Positions 25,341-36,600 of a DNA stretch of 64,000 nucleotides are shown here, in pieces. Numbering within the stretch: the stretch's first letter is position 1; each line of letters begins with the position of its first letter. The notes beneath the pieces were generated by a model, which did not search any database, was not told where the DNA came from, and worked only from the letters and a program-made list of their open reading frames with translations. The DNA is from Lichenostomus cassidix. Lineage: Eukaryota > Chordata > Aves > Passeriformes > Meliphagidae. The DNA is taken from positions 46,305,850 through 46,369,849 of the forward strand of contig CM039183.1 in assembly GCA_008360975.2 (NCBI GenBank). Direction: 5' to 3'. The position numbers and the translations under genes were made by a program.

Positions 25341-26103
25341 TAATCCAAGGTGAAAAAATATCTGGGAGTAGCAATACAAATTAGAATTTATTTTTAATGA
25401 GTATCATTGATTTTCAGACAGCTCAGTGAGATGGTTTCTCTACACTCACTGCTCTCCAGCACTATCATACTACATTTAGAGCTGCCTTAGGATGTGAGGG
25501 AGGACTGAAAATTTCCAAATTGTCAAGTTAACAAATGACAGGGCTCATAAGGAAAAATATATAATATCATAGGGAAAGCAGTAATTATCAGGTTTCTTAA
25601 TAGAAGATATTCCACACAAAGTTCACATTATAATAATTGCTATTTTGAGAGAAAATGTCTGGGAAAAAAGTCAGCATCATACAGTATAAATTAATCCACA
25701 GAAGATACCAACAGATTTGATGCCATTTTCAAAAATTTGCTGGAAGCTCTTTATTGATTGAAGATGCATAATTAATATAAACAAGCATTGCAACTGCAAT
25801 TCATCATTAATAATACAAACAGAATGAATCAATCCATATAGAAATTTAACGTTTTGTGCAATTGATTATTATTGAAGAACACTAGAAATGAAACATCCTT
25901 TAATACAAATACACTATTTGAAATAGTCTCTAGAAGTATCCTGCATTCTAGCTAATTCTGTGCTAGGTATAGAGAAGAAGAATCTATTTTAGTGTAGGTT
26001 TCTATTTTTTTCAAATCTGTTCACCAAGTTTATCCCAACTTATGATTTCTTAGACCTGCTCAAAAGTGATCATGGTGTCTCGAAAAAAACCCTATGGTCT
26101 TAA

Positions 26104-26128
26104 ATATATATATGTGTATATATATACA
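26104..26128. repeat. (TA)n/(TG)n microsatellite
   Basis: TA dinucleotides are interrupted by a single TGTG step, ending in ACACC. Confidence 0.8.
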
Positions 26129-26312
26129 CCCAGAGTTATATAATTTTTTTTTACTGTTTTTGCTGAATTTAATTTCAGAGAAAAAGCTTTAAACCTTTCA
26201 GTATGCACTACCAAAATTTGATTTCTTTTTAAAATGGAAGACAATATGCTCAAGTACAGGCTATTCTGGTTGTAAGACTAAGCAAATGTCTTCTGTACTG
26301 TGTCTTAAGGAG

Positions 26313-26389
26313 AAAAAACCCCAACCAACCAAACCCAAATCCCCCCCTACCCAAAAAAAAACTCCACAACCTCTCCAACCCTAACCCAA
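26313..26389 (+). repeat. G-free A/C-rich tract; minus-strand G4 motif
   Basis: About 77 consecutive plus-strand bases contain no G. On the minus strand the C runs at 26334-26336, 26341-26347 and 26350-26352 become a canonical quadruplex pattern (G3, 2-base loop, a G7 run usable as G3-1-G3, 4-base loop, G3). One telomere-like CCCTAACCC word lies at 26379-26387. This is one isolated word and not an interstitial telomere array. Confidence 0.65.
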
Positions 26390-27379
26390 GACCCAGCCAC
26401 CCCTATCAGTCCTACAGTATCTTCTGCTTGACTTAAAGAACAATAACTTTCCATTACTGTTGAGTGTTCTGTTAACTCAGTCATTTGTGGGTAGTCCTAC
26501 AGTTTTCATTCCTGACAATGACACAGGGCAGATAATAAAACAATGTGTCACACTGACTGTTGGCTGCGTAATATATCTTTAAAATTGACCAGTACCTGTT
26601 TTGCTCGACTCTGTATGTGAAATGCAGTTGGATATCATGTACCTCCCCTTGGGGATCCATAAAGATTACTAACACCCACAAAGTTGTTGTGACATTTGTT
26701 TCATGCTTGGCTGTCCCTTTGAAAGCTGGAGAGATACTGCGCAAAAAACAGTCATGTCATAAGGATGTTGCCATGGTGAAGTTAATTCTCCATTTACATA
26801 TTCACTGTGTGAGAACACAGAATATTGGACAAAATCAGAATCTAACTTTCATAGATGGTTAAATGTTTGCATTTTACATTGTTGAGCTTCTTAGCTGAAC
26901 AGTCTGGCTCTTATTTGCCGAAAGGATGTAGACCCAAACTTCTTATCTGTGGATCCAAGCAGGCACTGTATTTTGAACCAAATAGAAAAGCATGTCTGAA
27001 GATTCCAGACATCTCAGATCAGGCAAATAAATTGCTATTTTGACCTTAATCTATTTGCCCTGGTTCTAGACTTCCTATTACTCAAACAGGTTTTATTCTT
27101 TTTGTCATAAAACTCCAGAAAAATTTATTTATAAATAAAAATAATGATACCAGTTTTTAATATCATATGTGTAGTGATAAAACAACTTAGAATACTCACA
27201 TTTTTCTATTTGAACTGAATAATGTGCAATAAAGCAGGTATAGGGACTGTGCACAAAGAATGAAAAAGAGAGGGGAAGAAAAGATTTAACAGAGACCAAG
27301 AAGAAAACCTTCAAGACATCTCCAAGTTCCTAAAAGCTAAATTTGCTGTCCTTAATAAACCTACTTTAACACTGCTTTT

Positions 27380-28010
27380 TTGCATGGCATTATATTATTT
27401 TGGTTTACTTACGACTTATATAATGTCTGTATGCACACATGCATTCCTCAACAAGCCCACCCTCCCACTTACCTCATAATGCATATTTTATTATTTCTGT
27501 TTCACTTGCACCTGGAATGTTTTGTTTTATGCATCTGCCAGGTGCAGGGCGAACAGCAGATTACAATGCACTGCATGATCCCAGCATTTAAAGCAAGCAC
27601 ATATGTGTTTATACTGCACTGCATCAGGAATATGTCGTGTAGAGGCAATGCAAATTGGTACAGTACCAATGTTCATCGAGGAAGCCTTTACTGTCACCAT
27701 TTTCTTCTCCTTCAGCTCACCTCGAGCTGCTGCTGCCATTGCTGCATTCAATTCCACAAAGCAATACAGACAGGAGCACTTAGCACAACACCAGTTTTAC
27801 TCATAGTCATTGCCTGGCCTATTTGTGAATTTTTGGAGGACAGATGCTCACGGACATGTATAACATCAAATTTGATAAAACTGATTTTGAAAGGGGCCTC
27901 TAGGTGTAACTATAATACAAAATATAAATCATTTTTCCTCCATTCTTGATGAAGATAGGTCGGCGCTGTTGATAAATCCTCTCGGGCTTTGCATATAAAG
28001 TAATATGAAT
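27380..28010. promoter_or_regulatory. Best conserved non-coding element candidate
   Basis: About 600 bp has more CpGs and higher complexity than its surroundings, with unusually few stop codons. One plus frame is open for 189 codons (27380-27949, the longest in the window), a second plus frame for 67 (27603-27806), and a minus frame for 76 (27527-27757). None shows a known domain. The plus product is Cys/His-rich but lacks the spacing of a zinc finger. Several frames being open at once argues for composition or strong purifying selection on DNA rather than one protein. The block contains an exact octamer ATGCAAAT (27648-27655) and a 17-bp perfect palindrome (27654-27670). The alternative is a lineage-specific coding exon, which I think less likely. 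Confidence 0.4.
27654..27670. repeat. 17-bp perfect palindrome with CCAAT cores
   Basis: Arms ATTGGTAC and GTACCAAT flank a central A, so a CCAAT box and its inverse face each other. It overlaps the octamer ATGCAAAT by two bases. Within a candidate regulatory block this could be a dimeric factor site, though one such palindrome per window is expected by chance. Confidence 0.5.
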
Positions 28011-30917
28011 ATCAAATCAATTCCCCTCCTTTACTACTATTGCTAAAAAAAAAAAAAAAAAGTGCTTTGTTATGTCCTTCCCTTTAACGACAACATCAAA
28101 GAACTAAGGAAAACAAATTTTGCATTAGGAAGGCTGTGTCGAAAAACATTTCACTTCAAATAAGGCACCACACAGAGCTGACAAGATGAGAGATTTAAAC
28201 ACTAATTAGCATCAATTTCTTTATTGAATTATAATTTCAAGAAAATATTGTGTGACCCTCTGATTTAAATACTGTTTTCCCTTCAAACACATTTTTCATT
28301 GCCAAAATGGGTTCTCAGATTTATAGGCATGGATCGTACATTTTGAAAGTTTGATTCTTACAGATTAGCCCATTTCCACATTTATAACCAAAGGCTGCCA
28401 GGACTGTATTAATCACAGTATGCATATTAAAGACTGTTACAGAGTATGCAAGGCACTGTATCTATATCACACTGCTACGAAAGGAACAACTTTTTCATTC
28501 ATGCCGAAGGGGTGACAGAAAAGAAGTACTTATTACTCTCTTATAACTACAAGTCCCACCCAACAGGCAGACAAACACACTCTGGACTCCAAACTTCTCC
28601 AAGAAAGCTTTACAGTAATAACAAAACTGCATATAAGTGGCTTCTCTTTCATACAGACACCACAATCACCCATTTGCCTGAATGATCACACAGATGTAGA
28701 GATTTGTAAAAGCATTACAGGTTAAATCACACCTACCTCATGTAAATCCTCTCTTTTAATATTCATGTGTGAAACACATGAAAATCAGATTTCATACATG
28801 AATGAACTAAAGAAGTGGGAGCTATGAATGCTTTCTGTACAGCTTTCCCACATGTAACAAGAAAGGAGTTTTATGTAGGGTAGATGGAAACAGACCTAAA
28901 ACAACAACATGATAGGGGACCATTGCCTGAGTGAATGCTGAAGTCTCAATTAATAAGGATTATAAGGTATGTTGTGACTGAGATGCCAAAACATCAGAAA
29001 GGCACCCAAGGGACTAGCTCACCTCTATCCTAATGAGGTCTCCTTGACAAAGAAGAAATGTGATGATACAGGCAGTCTATATATAATTTATGAATTCTTG
29101 GAACCATTCTGATGTTGATATGTATTTGCTTTGAGGAGTAGTGTGAGTCCGTGGGAAAGGAGACTGTAACACACCTCTGTGGGAAGCAGGCTCAGGTGAA
29201 GTGATTATCTCTTAACATTGCTGTGCTGACCCCAGGGCGGGAGGCTAAGCAAGCTGCCCCAGTGGGCACAGTTTGTCTAAGGCTTTGTGCAAAGAGTGCT
29301 GAAGTGGTCGATGAAGTCACCATAACAACAAACAAACTGAGCCCCTAAAGAGCATTGGCACAACACAGAAAGGGAAGAGCCTGTTTTCCTAGCAGGAGGA
29401 GTCCTGTCTAAGTACAGAGTCAGACAACAGGAGATGCAAGTGGGTTTAAAACAGAGGAGTTCTGAAGGACCTTGAGGTGACAGAGAATATACATTAAAGA
29501 GATTCCTAGTTTTGCACTTCTTGTGCAAGTTATGAAAGTTACATTCTCATCCAATGCAACATACACATATCTATAAGCTATACCCTATCACACAACCCTA
29601 AACACAGAAATTGTAGATACAGAGCACTCGGGGCAGAGCACAAGAGGGTGTAAATGATTTCCATGCTACTCAGAAAGCATAGTTCTCATGAAGGGAAGGC
29701 AAGATCCTGTACTCAGCAAACATACTACAGACCAAACAAAAAAAAGAGGGAAAGAAGGGATTCTATCCCTTCATATGCCAAGACAAAATTCAGAGCACAT
29801 CAGCGAAGGTGAAGATTCAAACCAACGAACTAATGGTGAGGAGTTACTGCAGGATTGAGAGAACTTCCAAACTGTGAAGGCGTAACACAGTGCCCCTGCC
29901 AGGAAACACTGGCAACTGGAATAATAAATTGAAGACACAGCCATAACTAGCATTCAAACCATAAACAACCAGTCTTCCTGGAAGAACACTGGGCCAAATT
30001 TGTATCTCAATGGCTTTAAGAAAAGGAAAATTAACAAGTACAGCAGAAAGCAGAAACCAGAATATAAGATCCTTGTTGTTCTCCCTGCGTGCTAAAGTGA
30101 ATATTTAAAGTTTATAGAAAGAAGTAAATGAGGGATTAACTAGATAAATATCCAGCACAGAAAATTAACTTTCAACATAAACCACCTCATATATTTCATA
30201 TATACTAAGCAGCAAATTCTGAGCTGAATTACACCAGCACACCCTAGTTCATTTATTCAGAGGCACAAGATTATCTCCCTATATGAATATTCAGGGTAAG
30301 ATGCAGTGAGAGATATGGGGATTGCTGCCCCATCCCTAATCCTCTTGCCTTACCAGTTGGTATTGCATGTTTGATGCTCAATGTCTTTTAATCATAGAAT
30401 GGCTGTTTTCTACCCTGTGTTGAAGGTGTGACTGTCTTTTAAACTAGTGATCAGCAAAAACAATTAGAAGACTGTTTATCAGATCACGCAGAATTCTCAA
30501 ATGATACAACAAAAGCAAAGGCCTCATAGATAAAAGGATTATTTCAAATTAAACAATCGTGATTCTTTCTCTGCAATTTATACCGCTACATTTTGTGTTA
30601 GAATATTGAAAGTCTAGCTCAATGCTTTGGTTATATTGAGCTTCAGGACATCTCAAGTGATGCCTCTGTGATTTGTTTCAATATATACAAGATCTATTTT
30701 GCTGAATGATACTATGGTTTTGTCCTCTGTTTCATTAGGAGGCAACGAAAATAAGAGAGCCAAATAAAAATGCTTTGAATAATTTCAAATGCAAAGGAGC
30801 AGACAAAAAACAAAGTTAGTTGGCATTGTGCCACAATTGTTGCAGAGGACCTGTCCTCCTGAAATTGTCACGGATGTTTAGACTTGCAAGGAGACCTATT
30901 AGAAAACTCTCTATACC
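28011..30917. other. Unique non-coding sequence
   Basis: There is no exon or known mobile element. A 17-base A run is at 28045-28061. A less AT-rich stretch at about 29150-29530 with an 83-codon minus frame may be an old, unrecognisable repeat. Nothing else is supported. Confidence 0.55.
28045..28061 (+). repeat. Poly-A tract (17 bases)
   Basis: An uninterrupted A run lies just past the best conserved-element candidate. No retroposed body precedes it. Confidence 0.8.
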
Positions 30918-32138
30918 TGGTTGTGCTGTTTTAGGCTGGGGGAGAATTAATTTTCTTCATAGCAGCTTGTATGGGGCTGTGTTTTGTATCTGTGCTGGGA
31001 AAAGTTGAAAATTCAGGGACATTTTCATCATTGCTAAACTGTGCTTATACAGAGTCAAGGCCTTTTCTGCTTGTCAGCCAACTCCACCAAAAAGTAGGCT
31101 GGGGGTGCACAAGAAGCTGGGAGGCAACACAGCTGGGACAGCTGACCCAGACTGACCCAAGGGATATCACACATAACAGTGAATTATTTGAGTTGGAAGG
31201 GAGCTTAAAAAATGTCTCATTCCAACACCTCTGCCATGGCAGAGACACTTTCCACTAGACCAGGTTCCCTGCAGCCCCATCCAACATGGCCTGGAACACT
31301 TCCAGGGATTGGGCATGCAAAACTGCTTTGGGGAATGTTCCAGTGTTTTACTGTCCTCACGGTAAAGAATCTCTTCCTAATATCTATACAAACCTACCCT
31401 CCTGCTCTGTTTGAAGCCATTTGCTCTTCCCCTATCCCTACACGCCCTTGTAAAAAGTCCCTCTCCATCCTTTTTGTAGATCCCTTTATGAACTGGAAGG
31501 CTGCTGTAATGTCTCCCTGGAGCCTTCTCTTGTCCAGACTGAACAATGTAAACTCTCTCAGCTCTTCTTCATGGGAGAGATGTTCCAGCCCTCTGACCAT
31601 CTTCATGGCTCTTCTCTGGGCCTTCTCCAACAGTTCCACGTCCTTCTCATACTGGGGACTCCAGAGCTGGACACAGCACTTCAGGTAGGGTCACACCAGA
31701 GCAGAGGGGGAAAATCAGCTCCCTTGCCCTGCTGCTCTGGATGCAGTCCAGGATGCAGCTGGCTTTCCGGGCTGCAAATGCACATTGCTGGGTTATGTTG
31801 AGCTTTTTGTCATCCAACACCCCAAAGTCTTTCTTCAGGACTGAAAGGGAAGGCTGAAGAAGGAGGAAGAAGGAACATCTGGAGTTATGGCATTTGTCTT
31901 CCCAAGAAGAACTTCCTTCACTATTATTCATAATTGAACACCTGCTTGCTGATGGGAATTAGTGAATGAATTCCTTGTTTTGCTTTGCTTGTGAGTGTTA
32001 TTTACTTTACCTTTTAAACTGTCTTTACCTCAATCCACAAGTTCTCATTTTTACACTTCTGATTCTTTTCCCCCACCCCACTTGGGGAGGAGAGTGTCTT
32101 TCTGGAGCTTATTTGCCAGCTGAGATTGAACTACAACA
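30918..32138 (+). mobile_element. Solo ERV LTR split by a CR1 insertion
   Basis: This is a long terminal repeat of an avian endogenous retrovirus, probably ERVL/class III by my recollection of the family. It is in two parts, 30918-31167 and 31844-32138, around a later CR1. The 5' part has the family's AGAATTAATTTTCTTC-type start and the GGGTGCACAAGAAG and ACAGCTGACCCA segments. The 3' part has the AATTCCTTGTTTTGCTTTGC segment and a decayed polyadenylation region (TTTTAAA near 32022). No gag, pol or env sequence adjoins it, so it is a solo LTR. About 30-38 bases containing the TATA box, present in the second copy, are not found at the insertion junction. No convincing target-site duplication was seen. 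Confidence 0.88.
31168..31843 (-). mobile_element. CR1 LINE 3' fragment nested in the LTR
   Basis: The minus strand carries the CR1 3' end: the GLEHLS, LFSLDKRRL and GDITAAF segments lie in an 81-codon open frame at 31394-31639. The plus-strand side begins near 31168 with the complement of the octamer-type tail. 5' truncation is near 31843, within the region that reads on the plus strand as the GGGCTGCAAATGCACATTGC block typical of the family. It interrupts an ERV LTR, so it inserted later than that LTR. The large 158-codon frame on the opposite strand (31212-31688) is a shadow of this element. Confidence 0.92.
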
Positions 32139-33339
32139 TGAGAGTGTGAATGGCTGCGATGAATTTAAACTATTTTTCAACTGACAATCTAAGGGTAAGC
32201 TGAAAAGTCAAAGCTGTTGTAGCAAAATCACCTTGACTTTCAAAACACATTCAAAGCCCCACCCTACTCTTGTTTTCGAGAGAAGGGAAAAAAAGAATCC
32301 CAAACATCTCTGTGTGTGTCTGACAGAGGATGATTTTAGTGTTGGACATTGCTGAGACAAGCAGATAAATGCAGGCATCCCGTATGAAGTTAATCACACA
32401 CTATTTATGTTCAGCTTTCACTGAACCTCTTAAAAAATTTGATGGCTAAAGCTGTCTGATTTATCCCAGAAATCCCATGCAACAGTACCATCATTTAGAG
32501 AGCAATGTCTCAGAGACCTAGAAAATGCTTCTACCATGTCTTTGTCAAGTGGGTTAACACAGTTTGAGGAAATTATTGTGGATGCTTAGTACCACATTTG
32601 CTTTTACTTTCTACAGCTAGTTTATACTGCTCAGACAGCACGAAGCTCAATATTGTAGCACTAAATGAATACCAAAACATCCATGAGAGGTGACTTTTTC
32701 CACTACTACTAAGCGATGTAGTTGACTCCCATATTACTTTCCCTGTGCCATGAAAATGAATGGTGAGAGACTGCACATTATCATGGATGGAGAGGATGGG
32801 TCAGGCCATCAGCAGGGCAAAATGCAGCCACATGGTGCTAATTCTCAGCATCCAGGACTGCAGATGAATAAGACTCAGCCTGCACACATAATTCCCTGAT
32901 TCTTTTCTTCCAACAGTCATACAAATCAAGTGGAAATTTCTTAAAATTACTGCAGTTTTCTGATTCTTAAGATTACCTTTGTGGTACTATAAAGCCTATG
33001 CTGCCCGTTGAGTAGAACCCTTGCAGTTATTTCTCAAGTTTGACGGGTGTGCTTTTTTGCTATTTGCCTGAGTTTCTGTTTTGGTTTTGTTTGTTTGTTT
33101 TTTCCTTTTTGGTTTGGTTTTGGTTTTTTTTTTCAATTTAAGAAAATAGAGTCAGCCATATAAAACTCACTTAACCCAAAGGATAGTAAATACGAGGAAT
33201 GTATCAAGATCTGCTTTCAGAACTGGCAATACAAATAAATGATCACTTAATGTGGTATTTTGCTTTCATATGCTAATTTCAGATTCACAGTTGATACCAT
33301 ATATTTGAAACTTAAATAAGACATAAAAAGGTTAATACA
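32139..33339. other. Unique non-coding sequence
   Basis: No gene or repeat family is recognised apart from a T/G-rich GGTTTT-like tract at about 33078-33137. Confidence 0.55.
33078..33137 (+). repeat. T/G-rich simple tract
   Basis: GTTT and GGTTTT units end in a run of ten Ts. The complement is A/C-rich, the same composition as the other A/C tracts in the window. Confidence 0.7.
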
Positions 33340-33680
33340 GACTCCACTGAATAAAAGCCAACATACATTTATGGCTAAGCTACGCGAGATAATAAGAAAA
33401 TTGACATCAAAGAAACTACCCCATTCAGGCCTTTCAAAATACGTGTCATTAAAAGATGGTTTGTTGAAACTTCAGACAGGCTAAATGTATGCCACATTTT
33501 GAGTGAAAGAATTACCTTTCCAGGGTTGCAATTACAACTGTACTTAGTTGTCATGGCAACCTGGTAACATATAGATGTTGTCAGATGAAGACATCAAGGG
33601 ACAGACAGCAATTTTCAAATCACTGCATACCAAGTGTCATTTTTCATGGTTATATCTGTGCGCGGTTAGGAAAAAAGGTT
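33340..33680. promoter_or_regulatory. Candidate conserved element with RFX X-box
   Basis: High-complexity sequence with extra CpGs (TACGCGAG near 33382, GTGCGCGG near 33659) contains a 13/14 match to the palindromic RFX X-box at 33547-33560, GTTGTCATGGCAAC. RFX factors bind this motif in enhancers and promoters, notably of ciliary genes. No promoter or exon is recognisable nearby, so a distal element is more likely than a promoter. Conservation is untested. Confidence 0.33.
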
Positions 33681-36600
33681 TAAAATAGAAAATTAACATT
33701 TTAAAAAATGTTTAAATAGCATTCAATTTGCAATACCAATATCCCATTTTGCAGAGCTATTTTAGCATCCTTAGATTAGTGTCTGCTTTTTTTCTTTTCC
33801 CAGTTAACATGTTCCAAAAATATAAGTACAATATGGGGAGTTGAAAGTAAAGAGGCAAAGAGGTCAGGATCAGCAACGAATGTTACCATGCTTTGGTGGT
33901 GACTGCTGAGTCCTGCTATTATCCTCCCCCTTTTCTTCCTGTTTTAATTGTCCTGCTATCTTGACACGGGTATTTTCAGTCAGATGTTCTTTTTGACCTG
34001 TACTTCAATTACTTTTGAGCCAGCAAAAGGACAAAGGAATCTATACTAGACATGAGTGCTGAACATGCCCCAAAGATGTGAGGCTCTGCAAATACTCCAG
34101 CTGTGATCTATTTGTAAAGGTTGAGACAGAATCCAGAAAGCATCCGCTACAAACACGGCTTTCTGTTCTCTTCAATAGACAGCCCATACTGTGGTGCTGC
34201 CATCTATACTGCTATTTTCACTTCTACTGACCACAGTGTCTTTGCTTTCTTTTATATTTAAAAAAAGGTTTTCTGAGTTGCTGTTCAGTTTATTTACCCA
34301 GGCTTGTACATCCTTCCCTCTAACCCTAGTCCATGCAGGTGTTTGTGCTGTAACAAGACAGAGGCATCATTCCAATTTAAAGTTTTCCTGAATACTAGAT
34401 AGCATGTGCAAGCACAAAGGACCCAACCCAACTGGAAATCTTTTCAGGACAAAATTACTCTTTCAGAGCTTTTCAACAAATTGCAACAGAAATAGATTGC
34501 TCACCATGTACATGGTGAACATGTTTCAGATCTAGCACTAAACTGTCTCAAACCCCAAATTCACCATCTTATCAATCCCCACCTTACTATAAATCTGTCT
34601 TGTACCCACAGTACAAAACTGGGCACTAAAAATGCAAAGTGAAAGTGAAAATTTGTTTAACTCATTAGTTAAGCAGAGTTTGAAGTTACTACACTTAATG
34701 CATATATGTTGCAACGTGGGATTTGTCAAGACAAATATCAACATGAGTTTGCTTTGGTTTGTTTGCTATATTAATTTTAAATGAACTCAAAAGGATTTTA
34801 CTCTGTGTTGTGGCTTAGGAATGGTATTAGTGTTCTCACCAAACTGAAAGACCCCAAAGCTTCTCTGCTCTACTTCCCAGCCCTTTTGGGGAGAGAGAGA
34901 CAAAAGGCAGAGATTCTGAGTTGATACAAGAACAATTTTTGGAAACAGCAATGAAATAAGAAAACAAACAGAACAGCAACCATATTAATAATAGAATCAC
35001 ATAAAAAAGAGGGCAATTTACATATGAAAAATGATCACTGACTGATCCAATGCTGTGCAGTCCCTGAGACAAAGAGCAAAATGGACCTCAGATCCTCTAT
35101 TCTTCCCCCAAGCTTGAGACAATGAAAACCAATGGTGGACAAACATTCCAACTGGGACCAGCATTAATTGCCCACCATTCCATCTGCCACTTGCTCCCCC
35201 AGTAAAGGAACACCCCTGTCATTCTGGGAAGTGAGAGTCCCTTTCCTCCACTCTGGCCGTGACACAAGATGGCAAAGAACAGCGAAATATCTTGGCCATG
35301 CCCACACAGCTCCAGGCTCCTCTCCCTCATGGCCACTGCAAAAAAATCCGCCCTGTCCTTTGCTGAAACTCTTATTTCTAAACACTTCCAATTGTTCCAT
35401 CTGAACAATTTAACAGAAAAGATTCTCTCCTCTGCATACAAAGAAACAGTGCCCACATCAAAGAGTTAAAACACAGAAGGATAACAAAAATTAAGTAAAA
35501 TGCATACAAGTACTCATCAGAAAACAATTTATTCTAATGGGAAATAGTTTTAGTTAGTATTTGTAAAGAAAGCTTAGATTTTTCAGAGTATTTAGAAATT
35601 TCTCCCTATAATTATATGGTGAATTACATAGTATGATGACTGGTGTTTGTGCTTTCAGATTTTCAGTGCTAGAGTGTTGAAGAAGGATCGTCAAGAAAGG
35701 TAATCAGTGCTCCACCACATATCTTTTCAAAATTAGGACTCAGTATTTTTCTTGTCTTCACTCCCTTAAAAAATGCTTCAGAAAAAAACCCGACTCTTAT
35801 GGCTAAATTTTATCACCTCTCAAGTTTGTAGAAATGGCAACATTGGTAAACTGAACACTTTTTTTTCTTCTCTTGTGCAAAGATAATCTTCTTAGTTTAA
35901 CTTCACACAAGAGAAGGAAAATAAAAAGTAATGTAAGGAATCCTCCAAGCCCAGGTATCTCACTGTGTGGTAATCGTAATCAGAAAGTGTCCATTCCTCA
36001 GCAAGCACTGCCTAAGAGAAAAGAGAAAGAATATTGGACCAATACATGCATATGTGTATAATGAAAGAAGTAGAGGTCTTTTATTAGCCCTAGTTCTATA
36101 TTTGGTCTGCAGTGATATTTAAAAATTCCCTTTAAAATTAAATTATATTAGGGATTTTCCTTATGCTCAGAATATTAAATACAAAACCTTGTAAATAACT
36201 AGAAATTCCAATATGAAAGACCCTTCTGTCCTTTAATAATGAATGCTGATTAAGTCAGATGTCTAAATCTATTTTTAAAAAAATATTTTACTGGAACTCC
36301 TACTTGTATCAGTTCTTTTGTATTTCTGACTTGAAACAAAATAAAACCAAGAACATTGAATTAAACATTTGGTTGGAACAATGAATGAAGTATGTTCTTA
36401 TTTATGATCTTAACACAAAGACAATTTATATCAATCCTGTCCAAATTGTGCATTTGCCAGTAAAAGAATCTATAGACTTACGGGTGTCTGCCAACCCAAG
36501 TGTAGCCTAAAAGAGTCACCTCATTTTGTACAAACCTCCCAATTTCCATCAGGTTATAATGGATACAGTGGACTACAAGTTGTCTCTGTAAGGAGTCAGT

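Larger units (their letters stand above)
25341..27379. other. Unique AT-rich non-coding sequence
   Basis: There is no gene. A TA/TG microsatellite occupies 26104-26128 and a G-free A/C-rich tract 26313-26389. A GTTGCCATGG word, half of an RFX X-box palindrome, lies at 26766-26775. Short frames on both strands are unsupported. Confidence 0.55.

Noticed and set aside
26379..26387. CCCTAACCC as an interstitial telomere repeat
   Set aside because: There is only one such word within a generally A/C-rich tract and no tandem array.
27380..27949. 189-codon frame as a protein-coding gene
   Set aside because: There is no domain, no clear splice or promoter context, and other frames are open at the same place. 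I kept it as a conserved-element candidate instead.
31212..31688. 158-codon plus-strand open frame
   Set aside because: It is antisense to the nested CR1 element and partly in the LTR. Its openness reflects the opposite-strand CR1 coding sequence.
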